Shown piece by piece: positions 61,350 through 64,000 of a stretch of 64,000 nucleotides of DNA. Both the position numbers and the translations under genes were made by a program. Position 1 is the stretch's first letter, and each line of letters opens with the position of its first letter. Origin of the DNA: Williamsia sterculiae (GTDB lineage: Bacteria; Actinomycetota; Actinomycetes; Mycobacteriales; Mycobacteriaceae); assembly GCF_900156495.1 (NCBI RefSeq), contig NZ_FTNT01000006.1, positions 185,422-249,421 on the forward strand. The letters are read 5' to 3'. The notes beneath the pieces were generated by a model that ran no database searches, was not told the DNA's origin, and was given only the letters and a program-made list of their open reading frames with translations.

Positions 61350-62870
61350 TTAGGTGCGGGGTGGGGGTGTGACGTGGGTGGCGTTGTTGGTGTTGGGGTG
61401 TTCGGGTCCGGTGGTGGGGTGGTTGGTGTCGGGGTTGGGGTGGGGGATGCGGTTGCGGGAGTGGGTGGCTTCGCTGGGTCGGGTGGGGGTGGGTGCGGAG
61501 TGGGGTGGTCGGTGGTAGGGGCCGGGTTTGGGTCGGGGGTGTCCGCCGGGTAGGGCCAGGCGCAGGATGGTGCGTTGGACTTGTGCCCATTGGCGGTGGA
61601 AGGGTCCGGTGTTGTAGGGCAGTCCGTAGCGTTGGCAGATGTCTTTGACCCGGGGTGCGACCTGGGCGTAGCGGGTGGAGGGCATGTCGGGGTAGAGGTG
61701 GTGTTCGACTTGGTAGCCGAGGTTGCCGGAGATGATGTGGAACAGGGGGGAGCCCTCGATGTTCGCGGCGCCGATCAGTTGCCGGGCGTACCAGCCGCCG
61801 CGGGTCTCGTCTGCGGTCTCGTCCTGGGAGAAGGTGTAGGCCTGGTCGGGGAAATGGCCGCAGAAGATGATCGCGTTCGACCACACGTTGCGGATCAGGT
61901 TGGCCACGAAATCGGCGCCCGCGGTCCGCAGGAAGGTGTCCTCGGCGCCGGGTAACACCCGGTCGGCGGCCGCGGCGAGCAGGGTGACCGGGCCCAGGTG
62001 GGTTCGACGGTTGACGGTACGCAGCAGCCGCCCGGTCCGGGAGGTGGCGGGTTGATCGAGACGCCCACCGGTCAGGGTGTGGGTGGCGAGGAACGCTGCC
62101 GCCGACACGGCGGGCCAGCCGAGGTAGTCCTTGACGATCTGGCGTCGGGCTTTGCCGGCGATGCCTTTCAGGTCGTGGATGATCTCGGCGGCGGGTTTGT
62201 CGCCGCGGCGGATCGCTTCGATGTCCAGGTCGTGTACGGCCACGCCCCACTCGAAAAACGCCATCAACACCACGTTGTAGAACGGTTGCAGCAGATACAC
62301 CGGTGACCAGGGTTGGTGGGGGTCGATCCGCATGATCTCGTAGCCGAGGTCTTTGTCTTTACCGCGGATGTTGGTGTAGGTGTGGTGCACATAGTTGTGG
62401 GAATGTTTCCACGCTTCCGCGGTGGAGGCGGTGTCCCAGTCCCACACCGAGGAATGGATGTCGGGGTCGTTCATCCAGTCCCACTGACCGTGCATCACGT
62501 TGTGCCCGATCTCCATGTTCTCCAGGATCTTCGCCATCCCCAGACACGCGGTGCCCACCACCCACGCCGGGGTGGACCGCGAGTTGAGCAACACCACCCG
62601 ACCCAACACCGCCAACTGTCGTTGCGCGGCGATCACCGACTTGATGTACCGCCGATCACCATCACCGAGGTCGGCGTACACATCGTCATGGATCGCGTCG
62701 AACTCCTTGCCCAACAACTCGATGTCCTCATCAGACAAATGCGCCAACGGATGCGGTTGCCCATCCGGGCCCACCCCGTACACCCGCGCCCCCGAACGAT
62801 CACCATCCCCACCGTAGGAAGTCGTGTCGGTGCGGTCAGTGGCATGTGTGGTCATGATGTGTTCTCCCAA
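61350..62870 (-). CDS. Membrane fatty acid desaturase (DesA3-like)
   Basis: 506 residues. Three histidine clusters of membrane desaturases: HNVMHGQWDWM, WKHSHNYVHHTYTNIRG, and IISGNLGYQVEHHLYPDMPS; membrane helices around 100-120, 210-235 and 255-275. It introduces a double bond in a fatty acyl chain using electrons from the reductase encoded directly upstream. The orthologue DesA3 (Rv3229c) makes oleate from stearoyl-CoA. The last 60 residues are a low-complexity Pro/Thr/His/Asn tail (RPKPGPYHRPPHSAPTPTRP), and codon composition drifts strongly along the gene. Confidence 0.92.
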   Translation of the reverse strand: MGEHIMTTHATDRTDTTSYGGDGDRSGARVYGVGPDGQPHPLAHLSDEDIELLGKEFDAIHDDVYADLGDGDRRYIKSVIAAQRQLAVLGRVVLLNSRSTPAWVVGTACLGMAKILENMEIGHNVMHGQWDWMNDPDIHSSVWDWDTASTAEAWKHSHNYVHHTYTNIRGKDKDLGYEIMRIDPHQPWSPVYLLQPFYNVVLMAFFEWGVAVHDLDIEAIRRGDKPAAEIIHDLKGIAGKARRQIVKDYLGWPAVSAAAFLATHTLTGGRLDQPATSRTGRLLRTVNRRTHLGPVTLLAAAADRVLPGAEDTFLRTAGADFVANLIRNVWSNAIIFCGHFPDQAYTFSQDETADETRGGWYARQLIGAANIEGSPLFHIISGNLGYQVEHHLYPDMPSTRYAQVAPRVKDICQRYGLPYNTGPFHRQWAQVQRTILRLALPGGHPRPKPGPYHRPPHSAPTPTRPSEATHSRNRIPHPNPDTNHPTTGPEHPNTNNATHVTPPPRT

Positions 62871-62902
62871 ATAATTGTTGTACTACAGGCCCCGGGCAGG
62901 GG

Positions 62903-64000
62903 TCACAGTTTGACGGTGACCTCACCCTCAGCGGTATGCACACAGATCCGGATGGCCTGGCCCTGCGGCGAGGACACCTCCCCGGTCCGCAGATCCCGCA
63001 CCTGCCCCGCATCCAGAACCCCGGTACACGTATGACAGATCCCGATCCGACACCCGAACTTCAACTCCAACCCCGCATCCTCCCCGGCCTGCAAGATCGG
63101 TTGCCCCGGCTCACACGTGGCCTCGGCCCCGGACTTGGCGAACCGCACCACCCCACCCTCACCCTCACCCGGATCCCCCCCGATCACCGGCTGGAACCGC
63201 TCCAGATGAATCCGCTCCGCGACATCGTGGGTGTCCCAGAACTCGACGAGATCGTCCAACAACTCCGACGGCCCCGAACACAACGCCTCCCGCTGCGACC
63301 AATCCGGACACCACGACTCGATATCGGCCACCGACATCCGCCCGTCATCACCACTGACCCGCACATGCAGATCAAACCCGTCATGACGATCCGCGAAATC
63401 ATCCAACTCATCAGCGAACATCAACTGCTCACGCTCACGCACCGAATGGATCACCACCACATCAGCCATCCGATCCCGCCGATCCAACGCCCGCAACATA
63501 CTCATGATCGGAGTGATCCCACTACCCGCACTGACGAACAACAACTTCGACGGCAACGGATCAGGCAACGTGAACACACCCTCGATCTCACCGAGCCGCA
63601 CAATCTCACCCGGCCGCAACCGCTGCACCAAAAACGGTGACACCGTCCCATCCGGCACCAACTTCGGCGACACACTGATCAACCCATCACGCGGATCCGG
63701 ATCCGACGTCAACGAATACGCCCGCCAATGAAACACCCCATCCACCACCACACCCAACCGCACATACTGCCCCGGCAAATGACCCGGCCACTCATACCCC
63801 GGCCGAATCCACACCGTCGCCGCCGACGACCCCTCCGACTCCACCTCCACCACCCGACCACGCAACTCCCGCGTCGTCCACAACGGATTGATCATCTCCA
63901 CGTAATCATCCGGACGCAACGGATTGAACAACCCCGTCACCGCCCGCATAAACCCCCGCCGCACCGGCGACACCCGAGGAACCGCACCACGCTCAGCCAT
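62903..64000 (-). CDS. Ferredoxin reductase with C-terminal [2Fe-2S] domain, partner of the desaturase
   Basis: 365 residues; the ATG is the last codon of the window, so a longer N-terminus cannot be excluded. FAD domain with WRAYSLTSDPDPRDGLISVS (RxYS motif), NAD-binding SAGSGITPIMSMLRALDRRD, and a plant-type [2Fe-2S] ferredoxin domain FGCRIGICHTCTGVLDAGQV with the distal Cys in IRICVH. Passes electrons from NAD(P)H to the desaturase 32 nt downstream (Rv3230c-Rv3229c arrangement). Confidence 0.93.
   Translation of the reverse strand: MAERGAVPRVSPVRRGFMRAVTGLFNPLRPDDYVEMINPLWTTRELRGRVVEVESEGSSAATVWIRPGYEWPGHLPGQYVRLGVVVDGVFHWRAYSLTSDPDPRDGLISVSPKLVPDGTVSPFLVQRLRPGEIVRLGEIEGVFTLPDPLPSKLLFVSAGSGITPIMSMLRALDRRDRMADVVVIHSVREREQLMFADELDDFADRHDGFDLHVRVSGDDGRMSVADIESWCPDWSQREALCSGPSELLDDLVEFWDTHDVAERIHLERFQPVIGGDPGEGEGGVVRFAKSGAEATCEPGQPILQAGEDAGLELKFGCRIGICHTCTGVLDAGQVRDLRTGEVSSPQGQAIRICVHTAEGEVTVKL

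Overview
The window is high-GC DNA from a mycolic-acid actinobacterium (order Mycobacteriales). Gordonia or a close relative (Williamsia, Dietzia) fits best, but the genus is inferred. The evidence is the gene set itself: WhiB7 and WhiB1, a SigH/RshA pair, mycoredoxin, AdnA/AdnB, the short ribosomal protein bL37, and a gene order that follows Mycobacterium tuberculosis Rv3193c to Rv3230c almost gene for gene (recalled from general knowledge, not searched).

Left end (1 to about 7060): an accessory and partly decayed region of lower GC. It holds the start of an aldehyde dehydrogenase with a perfect 11-bp inverted repeat upstream, and a membrane molybdopterin oxidoreductase fused to a cytochrome-b-like domain plus its small membrane partner. 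After these come remnants: a frameshifted small gene, a broken IS110-family element with a strongly folded left end, an HNH endonuclease tail, a decayed polymorphic-toxin C-terminus in front of an intact immunity-like ORF, and a serine-recombinase tail. Two identical initiator tRNA-Met genes (7108-7184 and 8377-8453, minus strand), each with its own terminator, bracket a TetR/DoxX gene pair.

Conserved block part 1 (8555 to about 31400): UPF0182 membrane protein, PPA1309-like protein, Lon-like PDZ protease, DUF2342 metallopeptidase, cyclodehydratase-like protein, ABC1 kinase, whiB7 with a long leader, uvrD2, mrx1, nudC, a TrkA-N potassium channel, a DoxX protein, adnB-adnA, a LipV-like hydrolase and an alkyltransferase-like protein.

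Insertion (31323 to about 41020): a nitrate/nitrite assimilation cluster on the minus strand (narK, nirB, nirD, a uroporphyrinogen-III synthase/winged-helix fusion, and a CbiX-like chelatase), followed by a NarL-type two-component system and a DUF4352 lipoprotein-like protein.

Conserved block part 2 (41018 to 60638): TIGR02569 protein, moeZ, DUF3152 metalloprotease-like protein, hydrolase, TetR, DUF3107, ferritin-like protein, rhlE, a beta-propeller protein, ParA, histidine phosphatase, membrane protein, lipid kinase, whiB1, pdtaS, biotinyl-like protein, bL37, rshA-sigH, YbaK, GAF-ANTAR, HAD hydrolase and SRAP. The right end has soxR and a desaturase with its ferredoxin reductase.

Regulation that can be read directly: GGAAC-N18-GTT (SigH-type) promoters in front of both sigH and mrx1; a WhiB7-type promoter, an 87-codon leader ORF and a terminator-like hairpin in front of whiB7; a CRP-like site in front of whiB1; and a palindromic operator over the start codon of the TetR gene. 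Most of the window is ordinary conserved chromosome. The whiB7 leader, the IS110 left-end RNA fold, the decayed toxin/immunity module and the tRNA-bracketed cassette are the most interesting parts.
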